A DNA stretch of 64,000 nt from Enterobacter kobei. GTDB lineage: Bacteria; Pseudomonadota; Gammaproteobacteria; Enterobacterales; Enterobacteriaceae. Under the pieces are notes generated by a model. That model was not told the origin of the DNA. It ran no database searches and saw only the letters and a program-made list of their open reading frames with translations. This document shows positions 11,401 through 20,806 of this stretch, one piece after another. Where the stretch lies: assembly GCF_001729765.1 (NCBI RefSeq), contig NZ_CP017181.1:4774001-4838000 (forward strand). Reading direction: 5' to 3'. Both the position numbers and the translations under genes were made by a program. Numbering within the stretch: the stretch's first letter is position 1; every line of letters starts with the position of its first letter.

Positions 11401-14400
11401 CGGTCAGCTTCTGTCGCTCGGCGATATGACGATTCACACGCAGCAGAGTTTTAACAACGCGGGTGATGTGATTGCCAACGGCAGCATGACCTTCACCACG
11501 CCGGGCAGCGTGACCAACAGCGGTAACCTGCTGGCGGGCGCAAAACTGGATCTCAGCGCCGCCAGTCTGTTCAATGCCGCGTCCGGCGAGATTGCCGCCG
11601 GCGCGACCTGGTTGACCCTCTCCTCAAGTCTGAGTAATTACGGTCTTATCGACGGCAGCCAGACGTGGCTGCGTGCCGAAACCTTAACGAACGCGGGTAC
11701 CGGCCGCATCTACGGCGATCATCTGTCGATTCAGGCGATAACGCTCAATAACCTCGCCCAGGACGGAACGGCAGCGACCCTCGCCGGACGCCAGCGCGTG
11801 GACATCGGGGCACAGACAATCAACAACCGCGACCACGCGCTGATCTACAGCGACGGGGCGATGGCCATCGGCGGGCGCGTGGACGACAACGGCTTCGCCA
11901 TCGGGCAGGCGCAAACCCTCAACAACCACAGCGCGACCATTGAGTCCGCGGGCGACATGGCGCTCTCCATCGGCCAGCTCAACAACATCAACGACCATTT
12001 CAGCACCGAAGTGGCGCTCATCTCCACGGAGCAGATCCACGAGTACCAGCAAAAGGGATCGCCCACCCGCTGGGATGCGGATGCTGACGGCGTGTTCGTC
12101 GACCACAACTCGGCCGACCACCTGCTTAACCTCAACACCCCGGACGATACCGGGGCCAACAACGACAACTTTTACGAGTACACCTACACCCGTACCATTG
12201 AAGAAGAGGTGATTGCCGAAAGTGACCCGGGCAAAATCCTCGCCGGCGGCAATATGCTGATTACGGCAAATCAGGTTCTGAACGATAAAAGCCAGATTGT
12301 GGCGGGGGGAACGCTCGGGATCTTCGCCGATTCGGTGGATAACGTGATGCCGGAAGGCAGCCGATGGATCACCGATGCAGGCTCGGTCACACACTACAGC
12401 CGTAAATCCAGAAAGGGTGGCGACTCGCAGGGAAAAAGCACCTCGGACTACGCCCCGCCTGTGGTTATCCAGTCGATCACCCTGTCGCCGGGCAAAATGG
12501 AAGGCAACAGCCAGGCCGATGGCAGCGGCATGACCCTTTCCCCCGCCAGCGCCCACAAAACAGATGCCACGCTCAGCGGGACGGGTAGCCTGGCGGTAGG
12601 TGTGGACACCACCTCACCGGGTTCCCCTGCCCTGCCCTCCGGCAATGCGCCTGGCAAATGGATTGAAACGCCCGCCAGCGATGCGCAGGGCGTGGTGGTA
12701 CGTGCCGCAGGGCCGGACATCCGTCTGCCGGACAGCAGCCTGTTTAACACCCTGCCGGATCCGGATGCGCATTACCTGATCGAAACCGATCCACGCTTTA
12801 CCAACAACAAGACGTGGCTCGGCAGTGATTATATGCAGAATGCGTTCACGACAGATCCGGATAACGTGCACAAGCGCCTTGGCGACGGCTATTACGAGCA
12901 GCGCCTGGTACGCGAGCAGATCATCGCCCTCACCGGCGGCCGCTACCTGGGCGACTACCGCGACGATGAGACCCAGTTCAGGGCATTGATGGATGCGGGC
13001 ATTGCTTTCGGGCAGACGCATCAGCTTGTCCCTGGCGTGGCGCTCACCGCCGAACAGATGAGCCTGCTGACGGAGGACATGGTCTGGCTGGTCAACACCC
13101 GCGTTCAGCTTGCCGACGGCAGCTGGCAGACGGTGATGGTGCCGCAGGTGTATGTTCGCGTACAGCCTGGCGACATCGACGGCTCCGGCGCGCTAATGGG
13201 GGGCCAGAATCTGGTGATGAACCTGAACCGCGACCTGGTCAACAGCGGCACCCTGCACGGGCGTGACGCGGTGCAGCTCAGCGCCGACAACATCATCAAC
13301 AAAGCAGGAACGATACAGGGGGCTGACGTCAGCCTGTTCGCCCGCACGGACATCAACAACACCGGCGGCACGATCTCGGGCAAAAATGCCGTACTGGCCA
13401 CGGCCGGGCGCGACATCAGCCTCACCACCACCACCCGCAGCGCACAGAGCAGCGGCGGGAAAAACAGTTTTGAGCGCACCACCGTAGAGCGCGTGGCGGG
13501 GATATACGTCCAGGGCGATGACGGTAAGCTGGTGCTGAACGCCGGGCGCGATCTCACCCTGACCGGCGCGCAGGTCGTTAACAACGGCAGTGGCAGCCAG
13601 ACGGTGCTCAGTGCCGGGCGGGATCTGAACCTCACCACCGTCACCACCTCCGCCAGCGATAACCTGACGTGGGATAAAAATAACTGGCTGAAGCAGTCCA
13701 CCACTCAACAGGTTGGCAGTGAGGTGGCCAGCGGAGGCGATATCCTGATGATGGCCGGACGCGACGTGAATGCGCAGGCCGCAACAGTGGAGGCGGACAG
13801 CAGCCTCGCCGTCAGCGCGGGGCGCGACATCGCCGTCACCGCCGCCACTGACAGCAGCATGTTTGAGTCGCACCATCAGTCCACCGGCAGCAGCGGCGCG
13901 CTGTCGAAAAAAACCGTGACCACGGACGATGTGGTGAACAGTGAGACCGCACAGGGAGCCCTGTTCAGCGGCGACAGCGTCACCCTGCAGGCGGGCAATA
14001 ACCTGCGGGTGCAGGGCAGCGATATCGTGGGCGATAACGATGTCCGGCTGGCGGCAGGCAACAGCCTGACCGTGACCACGGCGGAGGAGCACAGCCAGGA
14101 GAGTCATCAGCGGCAGGAGAAAAAATCCGGCTTCTCCGGCACGGGCGGCATCGGTGTCAGCTACGGCAGCCAGAGCCTGAAGGTCACCGACACCGCACAG
14201 GACACCACCCATCGCGGCAGCACCATTGGCTCCGTGAACGGCAGCGTCACGCTGAGCGCGGGCAATGACCTGAGCGTCCACGGCTCGGACCTGATTGCCG
14301 CGCAGGATATGACGCTCGCCGGGAAAAACGTCAGCATCACCGCCGCCACGGAGAGCGGCACGCAGACCCACACCGTGGAGCAAAAATCTTCCGGTCTGAC

Positions 14401-16909
14401 CCTTGCGCTCTCCGGCGCGGCGGGTGGTGCTCTCGACAGCAGCGTGAGCACCCTGAAGCAGGCCAGGGAGACCGATAACGACCGCCTCGCCGCCCTGCAG
14501 GCGGTGAAAGGCGCCCTGACCCTCGGACAGGGCGCGCAGTCCGTCATGCTCGACCAGGCCACCGGCAACCAGAAGGGCAACGACAACACCGTCGGCATCA
14601 GCCTCTCTTACGGCAGCCAGTCGTCAAAATCCACCCGGACCAGCACGCAGGCCACCGCAAAAGGCAGCAGCCTCACCGCCGGGAATAACCTCACCGTGGT
14701 GGCAACCGACGGCGACCTGCTGGTTCACGGCAGCCAGCTTGATGCGCAGAACGACCTGTGGCTACAGGCCAGCCGGGACGTGAACCTGATTTCCGCACTG
14801 AACACCTCCACGCTCGACGGCCAAAACGAGAGCCACGGCGGCAGCGCGGGCGTCGGTATCGGCTACGGCTCCGGTGGCGCGGGCATCTCCGTCTCCGCCA
14901 GCGTGAACAGCGGCAAAGGAACCGAGCGCGGCAACGGCACCACCCGCACCGAAACCACGGTTAACGCAGGGGATACGCTCACAATCGTCAGCGGGCGCGA
15001 TACGAATCTCACCGGGGCACAGGTCAGCGGGGAGAGCATCCTGGCCGATATCGGGCGTAACCTGACCATTACCAGTGAACAGGACACCGACCGTTACGAC
15101 AGCAAACAGCAAAACGCCAGCGCGGGCGGCAGCTTTACCTTCGGCACCATGAGCGGCTCGGCCAGCGTTAACTACAGCCGCGACAGCATGAACAGCGACT
15201 ACGTCTCCGTGAAGGAGCAGAGCGGTATCTTCGCAGGCTCCGGCGGGTTCGACATCAACGTCGGCGGCCACACGCAGCTCGACGGCGCGGTTATCGCCTC
15301 CACCGCCACGGCGGATAACAACCGCCTCGACACCGGGACGCTCGGCTGGCGGGATATCCACAATACCACTGAATACGACGTGGAGCACCAGAGCGCGGGC
15401 ATCAGCACCGGCGGCAGCATCGCGGGGCAGTTCACCGGGAATATGGCGAGCAACCTGCTGGTCGGGGCGGACAGCAGCGGCAGCGCGGAGGGCACCACGC
15501 GTGCGGCCATTGAAAACGGCACGGTGGTGGTTCGCGATAAGGAGCATCAGACGCAGGACGTGGCGGACCTGAGCCGCGACACGGCGAATGCCAACGGCAG
15601 CATCGACACCATTTTCGATAAGGAGAAAGAGCAGCGCAGGATGGAGGAGGCGCAGCTTATCGGGGAAATCGGCAGCCAGGTGGCGGATATCGCCCGCACG
15701 CAGGGTGAAATCGCGAAACAGGAGGCCATGAACGACCCGGCAGCGCTCCGCGCCGCAGAGGAGAAGCTGAGGGCTGAGGGCAAGAGCAACCCTACCCCTC
15801 AGGAGATAGCCGACCAGGCCGGACGCACGGCAATTGAACAGTACGGCACGGGCAGCGACATGCAGCGCGCCATCCAGGCGGCTACCGCTGCCGCTCAGGG
15901 TCTGGCGGGCGGCGACATGACCGCCGCGCTGGCCGGAGCGGCGGCACCGTACGTGGCGGAGATTATCGGCCACCGTTCCGGGCTGGACGATACGATGGAA
16001 AAAGCCGCCGCCCACGCGGTGGCGAATGCGGTGCTGGCCGCGATGCAGGGGAAAGACGCGCTGGCGGGTGCGGCTGGAGCAGCGGTCGGGGAGCTGGCGG
16101 GTGGTATTGCGCTGGAGATGTACGGGAAGGATGTTGCTGCGCTGAGTGAAAGTGAAAAGCAGACCATCAGCGCGCTGGCGACTCTTGCCGCAGGGATAGC
16201 AGGCGGCGTTGCGGGAGACGGTACGGCAAGCGCCATCGCCGGGGCGCAGTCCGGGAAGACGGTGGTTGAGAATAATGCGCTTAATCCGAGCAGTTTCGGA
16301 CAGGGTATGATGGATTACGGCCTGGCAGCACAGTCGTGGAACCAGTATGCAGAAGAGAATGGTCTGTCTCCGAAGGAGAAGCAGGCCGGACTGGAAAAAC
16401 TGGCAAACGGTGATTTACCGGAAGGCGCGAATATCGCTAAAGCAATTGTGGAAGGATATCAGGATGGTGTGATGATTGCGGGAGCCTGGTATCTGGGACC
16501 AGCGGCGTCAGTAGGTAACGTTGTTAGTGGCGCAATAATAGGAGAAATTGCTAATGGAAGCTACCAGTGGTTTGACCTGAGCCGTCCAGGTAACGAGAAC
16601 AAGAACTGGGATTATAAGGGAAGTATTTCAGCGGGAGCAACTGGTGCACTAGCTCCGGGTCGTGGGATTTGGGCTAATGCCGGGATCGCACTGGGTGGTT
16701 CACTATTCACTGATGGGCTGGATAAAGGTGCATTAACTGGCACGGGCGCAGGTTGGGCGTTTGGTACGGCAGTTAATATTATTGCACCACCAGTATTTTC
16801 CCCTGTATTAGGTCCGAGCGCAGCCCCTGTAGGTGATATTATCGGTACCGTGGGAGGTGAATTTATTAGTAATGTAGTTAAGGATGAAATTAATGAAAAG
16901 AAAAAATAA
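8487..16909 (+). pseudogene. cdiA: CdiA-type giant exoprotein / toxin, one frameshift
   Basis: Two reading frames cover one TpsA gene. 8487-10046 gives 519 residues; the protein continues in another frame from about 10040 to 16909. One missing base near 10038-10045 restores a single product of about 2807 residues. N-terminal: an extended signal peptide (MNKRLYRIVFNKARGMLMVV, cleavage near VQA-AG), then a TPS secretion domain with NPSQL and ASPSGITCDGCGF. Then come FHA-1-like repeats, a non-repetitive middle (about 12000-13200, a candidate receptor-binding region), FHA-2-like AGRD-type repeats, an Ala/Gly-rich pretoxin region and VENN (16265-16276). The last 210 residues are the variable toxin: Gly-rich, hydrophobic, encoded by A/T-richer DNA. 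As sequenced, only a truncated TPS fragment would be made from this start. A sequencing error is possible. Confidence 0.9.
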
Positions 16910-17237
16910 CACTACCGTAGCTTTACTGTTCTTAAGCATTGCATACATGGTTTTTTGTTGTTTAATTTTTTTCTCTCTGGCTTTGATAATTGTAAAACTA
17001 ATCATTAGTCATGAAGTAGATATTGAACAATCAGATATCAAGCATGTTTTGGTTGCAAGCGTTATTGCTGGAACGGCAGCAGCTTTCAGGTCATGGCTCT
17101 TCGCCAAACTGGACGAGCGCAAAGCCCGAAAATCCCCCCTTCCGATCCAAAATCCTGAACCACGATCCCGGCCACTGAGCCGGGATCTTTTAACAATCAC
17201 TCGCTGCGGATCAGACAATCATAACGATCGCGTTTAA
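16893..17237 (+). CDS. Candidate CDI immunity protein (small membrane protein)
   Basis: I use the second ATG (16893) because AAGGA at 16880-16884 sits 8 bases before it; an ATG at 16884 is also in frame. 114 residues. It overlaps the cdiA stop by 17 bases, the position of cdiI. There are two hydrophobic segments (about residues 9-35 and 52-68), a short acidic loop (HEVDIEQSD) between them, then a basic tail KLDERKARK. A two-helix membrane immunity protein fits a toxin that acts in the inner membrane. The last 25 or so codons run through a terminator hairpin, and a run of six C lies just before, so the natural C-terminus may be shorter. Immunity function is inferred from position and topology. 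Confidence 0.65.
   Translation: MKRKNNTTVALLFLSIAYMVFCCLIFFSLALIIVKLIISHEVDIEQSDIKHVLVASVIAGTAAAFRSWLFAKLDERKARKSPLPIQNPEPRSRPLSRDLLTITRCGSDNHNDRV
17164..17191 (+). terminator. Intrinsic terminator after the cdiA/immunity genes
   Basis: Perfect 9-bp stem GATCCCGGC (17164-17172) / GCCGGGATC (17179-17187) with a 6-base loop and TTTT. It lies inside the 3' part of the preceding reading frame and just before the end of the convergent symE gene. A decayed relative follows the second immunity-like gene near 18175-18202. Confidence 0.75.
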
Positions 17238-17667
17238 TCACCGGCAGATCGCCAGTGTCGTTCAGCGTCCCCGGAAATTCTCTCAGCCACTTTTTCACCT
17301 TCAATTTATTGATATGCGTGATACTTAACCCTTTCAGGCACCCCCATAACTCGCGGGTATTTTGCGGCGCAATCACAATACAGTCCGGCATAACACGGAT
17401 CTTTACCGCCATCCCGCTACGAAATCCGACGCGGGACAGCCGCTCGCCCGCCAGCGGCAAATAATTGCGATCCATTCGGGTATAAAGTTCGCAGCAGGCA
17501 GAGCCTGATCCCCCTCTGGCGTAAACACGTTCAGACCCGGTGCGTTCCCCGTGAAGCGCACGCGGGTTCTTTTTGTGCACCTGCTCGCGAATTTCTACAT
17601 TATTCTCAGATACTGCAACTTCTGTTTGGGCAACAGCCCGCTCTGGCATAGAATTCTTCGCAGCCAT
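17197..17667 (-). CDS. SymE-family toxin-like protein
   Basis: 156 residues from an ATG at 17667 preceded by AGGAG at 6-base spacing. Residues about 48-110 match the SymE/AbrB-like fold: the pattern L-PLAGERLSRVGF-G-A-V-KIRVM-DCIVI resembles E. coli SymE (ITLKGQWLEAAGF and VMEGCIVL). E. coli SymE is a LexA-controlled RNA-associated toxin repressed by the antisense RNA SymR. This protein has an extra N-terminal extension of about 45 residues and a longer C-terminal part (RELWGCLKGLSITHINK). It is convergent with the CDI genes and overlaps the end of the immunity frame by 41 bases. A second, truncated copy lies at 18207-18392. I see no LexA box. Confidence 0.7.
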   Translation of the reverse strand: MAAKNSMPERAVAQTEVAVSENNVEIREQVHKKNPRALHGERTGSERVYARGGSGSACCELYTRMDRNYLPLAGERLSRVGFRSGMAVKIRVMPDCIVIAPQNTRELWGCLKGLSITHINKLKVKKWLREFPGTLNDTGDLPVIKRDRYDCLIRSE

Positions 17668-17698
17668 AATCAACTCCTGCTTAGTTGTTTGTGGTCAG

Positions 17699-17730
17699 CG
17701 GTATAAAGGTGTTGGCGCACCTTTATACCG
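17699..17730. repeat. Perfect 13-bp inverted repeat upstream of the symE-like gene
   Basis: The arms CGGTATAAAGGTG (17699-17711) and CACCTTTATACCG (17718-17730) flank a 6-base loop, 32 bases upstream of the symE start on its promoter side. No T-run follows on either strand. It could be a 5'-leader hairpin, an operator, or part of a SymR-like antisense RNA. Confidence 0.7.
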
Positions 17731-17807
17731 CGCTCTTACCGTTTCACGTTCATTACATATTATTCACAGCCTGTATCACTGACTTTTCCTGCGGCCATTA
17801 TACCGCT

Positions 17808-17912
17808 ATGGATAAAGATACAGCACTGCATTATGGGAAACGTTTAATAAATGCGAAGCGACTCGAGAAAATAATACAACAGGCTGTAATACCTCATTAT
17901 AATAAGGATTAA
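17808..17912 (+). pseudogene. Short reading frame before the second immunity-like gene, possible toxin remnant
   Basis: 34 residues beginning MDKDTALHYGKRLINAKR, rich in Lys and Ile, ending 12 bases before the next gene. Its position mirrors the end of cdiA before the first immunity gene, so it may be the last remnant of a displaced CdiA C-terminal toxin. There is no Shine-Dalgarno of note. The toxin-remnant reading is inference from position alone. Confidence 0.3.
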
Positions 17913-17924
17913 GGAAAGAATAAA

Positions 17925-18164
17925 ATGACATCGAAGAAGTGGTTTTTACTATGGTTTTTCCTCACGTTCGCATTTGTTGTGACAGCTAATATTGTTGCTT
18001 TACTAACCTATTTTTCTGCAAGAATTTACCTTTTAATTACTCAAGACATTCCTATTGATGTTTATCTACCTGGTTTTATGAAACTAATTAAAGGTACATC
18101 CTTTGGTGGATTCATTTTTGGATGTGGTTGTTGGTGGATTTATTACCGCCAAGAAAAAAAGTAA
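17925..18164 (+). CDS. Orphan immunity-like small membrane protein
   Basis: 79 residues with a good AAGGAAAG site 8 bases before the ATG. There are two hydrophobic segments (about 5-29 and 54-72, the second Gly/Cys-rich: GGFIFGCGCWWIYY), a polar loop (TQDIPIDVYLP) and a basic end (RQEKK). The topology repeats that of the candidate immunity protein at 16893: helix, acidic loop with Asp-Ile, helix, charged tail. It too is followed by a decayed GC-rich hairpin and a convergent symE-like copy, so it looks like the immunity gene of a second, degenerated module. Local DNA is AT-rich compared with the core genome. Confidence 0.55.
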   Translation: MTSKKWFLLWFFLTFAFVVTANIVALLTYFSARIYLLITQDIPIDVYLPGFMKLIKGTSFGGFIFGCGCWWIYYRQEKK

Positions 18165-18206
18165 TAAAAAATCACGGCCACCGCGCCGGGCTCTCTCTTT
18201 TAACTG

Positions 18207-18392
18207 TCACTTATCCCGTCTGATCACCGGCACATCCCCCAAATCATTCAGCACTCCGGGAAACGTCTTCAGCCAGTTAGTCACTTTTTGTTTATTTATA
18301 TTCACTACGCTCATACCATCCAGGCAACCCCATAGTTCGCGTGTATGCTGTGGCGTGATCATGATACAATCCTTCATCACGCGGATTTTAAC
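18207..18392 (-). pseudogene. Truncated second copy of the SymE-like gene
   Basis: The reverse strand encodes VKIRVMKDCIMI, then TPQHTRELWGCL and LNDLGDVPVIRRDK, about two-thirds identical to the C-terminal 60 residues of the intact copy at 17197-17667. The N-terminal half, including the PLAGERL-GF segment, is absent. An ATG at 18428 opens the same frame but adds unrelated residues. It is probably a pseudogene left by recombination. Confidence 0.7.
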
Positions 18393-18513
18393 CAGCATAC
18401 AATCAATAAAACTGCATTCGACAACCATTTCCCGTTGAGAGATGTTTTTCTCTCCTTTAATTTAACGTGGATTTATTATTTCAGAGTGAATATATGGAGT
18501 TGTGGTTTCTTAA

Positions 18514-19092
18514 TTAACTCTTGGATTTTATGAAGTTGTAATCAATTATATAAGACCCTATTTCATTTGAATGAGCACTAACCCTTACAGCATCTGCTCC
18601 TGGTTCACCCGCTGCTTGAAGTGCTTTTTTATTTGTACACAATTGAATCCAACGCTTTGTGTTATAGTCCTTAAACCACAACCCTGCTTCACAATGACCA
18701 AACCGCCCCTTTCTTGGGCCAGGATATGTTATTTCATAAGCCGCTTCGTATGTAATAACGTTTCCCTTCGACATAAACACGAAAACATCATAAATCCCTA
18801 ATGAAAGAATAAAGCCACAACTAAACCCCACCCAAAAACGTTCAATGACATAATTTGATGTTTTACCAATAGGTCTATAATAGGTAGCTCTCCCGGAGAA
18901 TATGAGACCAAAAATAGAGCCTATCGTTATATACGTTAACCATTCTGGAACAGAGTTCATTAGAACAGTTCTCATTGAAATCATGCTCACCCAAATGATA
19001 TAGGCAAGAAAACAACCCAAAAGCAAAAAACTCAATAATAATATAATTACGAGCCCGGATTTGTTTCGTTCAAAGCTGTAGTATTTATTCAT
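18514..19092 (-). CDS. Membrane protein of unknown function
   Basis: 192 residues, not recognised. Three hydrophobic segments are visible (about 12-34, 51-67, 87-108), followed by a soluble C-terminal part of about 80 residues with two cysteines (GHCEAGLWF and QLCTNKKAL). No clear Shine-Dalgarno precedes the ATG. AT-rich coding and position at the end of the CDI island suggest transferred cargo, perhaps another immunity-type gene, but nothing in the sequence proves that. Confidence 0.5.
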   Translation of the reverse strand: MNKYYSFERNKSGLVIILLLSFLLLGCFLAYIIWVSMISMRTVLMNSVPEWLTYITIGSIFGLIFSGRATYYRPIGKTSNYVIERFWVGFSCGFILSLGIYDVFVFMSKGNVITYEAAYEITYPGPRKGRFGHCEAGLWFKDYNTKRWIQLCTNKKALQAAGEPGADAVRVSAHSNEIGSYIIDYNFIKSKS

Positions 19093-19209
19093 TTTATTAC
19101 AAATTCATAACGAGTCATTAGTACATAAATGTTGCAATAATAATTGATGCAATAGCTAAACACCATTTAGCTTTCCTTAATTACAATTTGGGTTTTATTT
19201 GAAAAGTAG

Positions 19210-19344
19210 AGAATTAAAAATGCAATTGACAACACATCTTTTATTACGACAACAAGGATTAACTATACGCTCGTCTATGAAGGTTCGAACGCCGATCTGG
19301 ATGGCAATTACGCCATCAATAGATTTATTTTTAATACAACATGA
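19210..19344 (+). pseudogene. 3' remnant of an unidentified gene
   Basis: An open frame without a start ends INYTLVYEGSNADLDGNYAI then NRFIFNTT and stop. The segment 19266-19320 is more GC-rich than its AT-rich surroundings and reads like real protein. It is followed at once by a strong terminator on the same strand, as expected for the tail of a gene whose front has been lost. Family not recognised. Confidence 0.35.
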
Positions 19345-19375
19345 GAGTTATCTTCTAAAAAGATAACTCTCTTTT
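19343..19375 (+). terminator. Intrinsic terminator at the right edge of the island
   Basis: Perfect 12-bp stem GAGAGTTATCTT (19343-19354) / AAGATAACTCTC (19360-19371) with a 5-base loop and TTTT. It faces the end of fabY and serves rightward transcription from the island. Confidence 0.8.
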
Positions 19376-19382
19376 AACTGCG

Positions 19383-20372
19383 CTACTCCTCTTCATTTCC
19401 CCCCTCTTCATACGCGCCATACGGCTTCGCAGGGAGAACGATGTAAGTTCCTTCAAAAACCGCGCCCGGGGTTTCATCGCCAAACAGCTCAACCTGCATC
19501 TGTACACGCGCTTTGCGGCCACGCGCCAGACGATCAAGGTCGCCGCCCAGTGCGCCAAGGTCAGCCACCGCGCTCGGTTTGCCGCTGATTGGCGCGCTGT
19601 AACGAATATGGGCATCGGCCAGAATGATGGTGCCGCCAAGATGGCGCTCGCGCAGCATCAGCCAGATCAGCCCCCAGCCGGTGAGCGTTGCCAGAGAAAA
19701 CAGGCTGCCAGCAAACAGGGTGTGGTGAGGGTTCTGGTTGCCGATTTCCGGCATGGTGGTAATGAATTTTTGCCCGGTGTACTGCTGGATGCGCACGCCC
19801 ATCTTTTCACTCAGAGGGATATGTTCATACCAGGCTTGCTGTAACTGACCGCACCAGTCTGCGCGATGCAGAATGTCGTCCAGAGTGGCAATGGGTTTGA
19901 TCATCAAAAAATGACGAATCGGCGTGGTTTGCGGGGCGGTGATTTCCCCCTGATTTACAAAACCGAGTTTGGCAAAAAACTCCACGGCATCTTCGCGGGC
20001 GCTACAGGTGACGCGCTTAACGCCTTCCTGGCGGGCGACGGACTCCAGGGTCATTGCCATTAGCGTCCCCAGCCCTTTGTCCTGTACGGAAGGGTGAACC
20101 GCCATAAAGCGAATAGATGCTTCGTTATCGGCATTGATATACAGACGCCCGACGGCGACGAGATTGCCCTCCTCGTCCATCACCATCTGGTGATGGGCCA
20201 TTGCGTCCCAGGCGTCGCGCTCAGAGCCTTTCGGTTGATGTAATGGCTTGCGCAGCATTTCCCAGCGGAACTGGTAATAGGCTTCTAACTCTTCTTCCGT
20301 TTGCGGTACTCGAAGGTGATACATAGCTGTACTCTCTCTTGTTACCCGCGGCCACGCCGCCAGTTGGCTCAT
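19383..20372 (-). CDS. fabY: FabY/YiiD, acetyltransferase plus thioesterase-fold protein
   Basis: 329 residues from the ATG at 20372, which overlaps the dtd stop by 4 bases and gives the E. coli YiiD length; an internal ATG at 20324 with an AGAGAG site is possible. The N-terminal half (about 17-160) is a GNAT domain ([19 protein letters not shown]). The C-terminal half (about 175-320) is a hot-dog thioesterase-like domain ([20 protein letters not shown]). FabY proteins can start fatty-acid synthesis from acetyl/malonyl groups in some bacteria; the precise role in enterobacteria is less certain. Confidence 0.9.
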   Translation of the reverse strand: MSQLAAWPRVTRESTAMYHLRVPQTEEELEAYYQFRWEMLRKPLHQPKGSERDAWDAMAHHQMVMDEEGNLVAVGRLYINADNEASIRFMAVHPSVQDKGLGTLMAMTLESVARQEGVKRVTCSAREDAVEFFAKLGFVNQGEITAPQTTPIRHFLMIKPIATLDDILHRADWCGQLQQAWYEHIPLSEKMGVRIQQYTGQKFITTMPEIGNQNPHHTLFAGSLFSLATLTGWGLIWLMLRERHLGGTIILADAHIRYSAPISGKPSAVADLGALGGDLDRLARGRKARVQMQVELFGDETPGAVFEGTYIVLPAKPYGAYEEGGNEEE

Positions 20373-20806
20373 ACCTGGAGCCAGAATGTGACGGGGCCAT
20401 CGTTCACCAGCGAAACCTGCATATCTGCAGCGAATCGTCCGGTTTGCGTATGCATTTCCTGCTGGCGACAACGCTCAACAAAGTATTCGTAAAGTGCTTC
20501 TGCACGATCGGGCGCGGCGCCTTTCGAGAAACTCGGGCGCATGCCGCGCTCGGTATCCGCTGCCAGCGTAAACTGGGACACCACCAGCACGCTGCCGCCC
20601 GCCTGCTGGACGTTCAGGTTCATCTTGCCTTCCGCATCGCTGAAAATGCGGTAACCCAGCACCCGCTCGCATAAGCGGTTAGCTTTTTGTTCGTCATCAT
20701 CCTTTTCGACACCTAACAACACCAAAAGTCCTGGGCCAATTTCACCCGTCACCTCTCCCTCCACGGTGACGCTGGCACGGGTTACGCGCTGTATCAATGC
20801 AATCAT
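20369..20806 (-). CDS. dtd: D-aminoacyl-tRNA deacylase
   Basis: 145 residues, as in E. coli. It hydrolyses D-amino acids (and glycine) mischarged on tRNA. The two family signatures are present: SQFTLAAD (about 77-84) and the Gly-Pro motif [11 protein letters not shown] at the C-terminus, which supplies the chiral-proofreading Gly-cisPro across the dimer. It overlaps yihY by 4 bases upstream and fabY by 4 bases downstream. Confidence 0.96.
   Translation of the reverse strand: MIALIQRVTRASVTVEGEVTGEIGPGLLVLLGVEKDDDEQKANRLCERVLGYRIFSDAEGKMNLNVQQAGGSVLVVSQFTLAADTERGMRPSFSKGAAPDRAEALYEYFVERCRQQEMHTQTGRFAADMQVSLVNDGPVTFWLQV

Noticed and set aside
14762..16015. Open frames antisense to cdiA (also 13193-14383 and others)
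   Set aside because: They arise from the repetitive GC-rich composition of cdiA; no independent support.
17731..17830. LexA box for the symE-like gene
   Set aside because: CTGTATCACTGAC and GATACAGCA look suggestive singly, but no CTGT-N8-ACAG pair is present.
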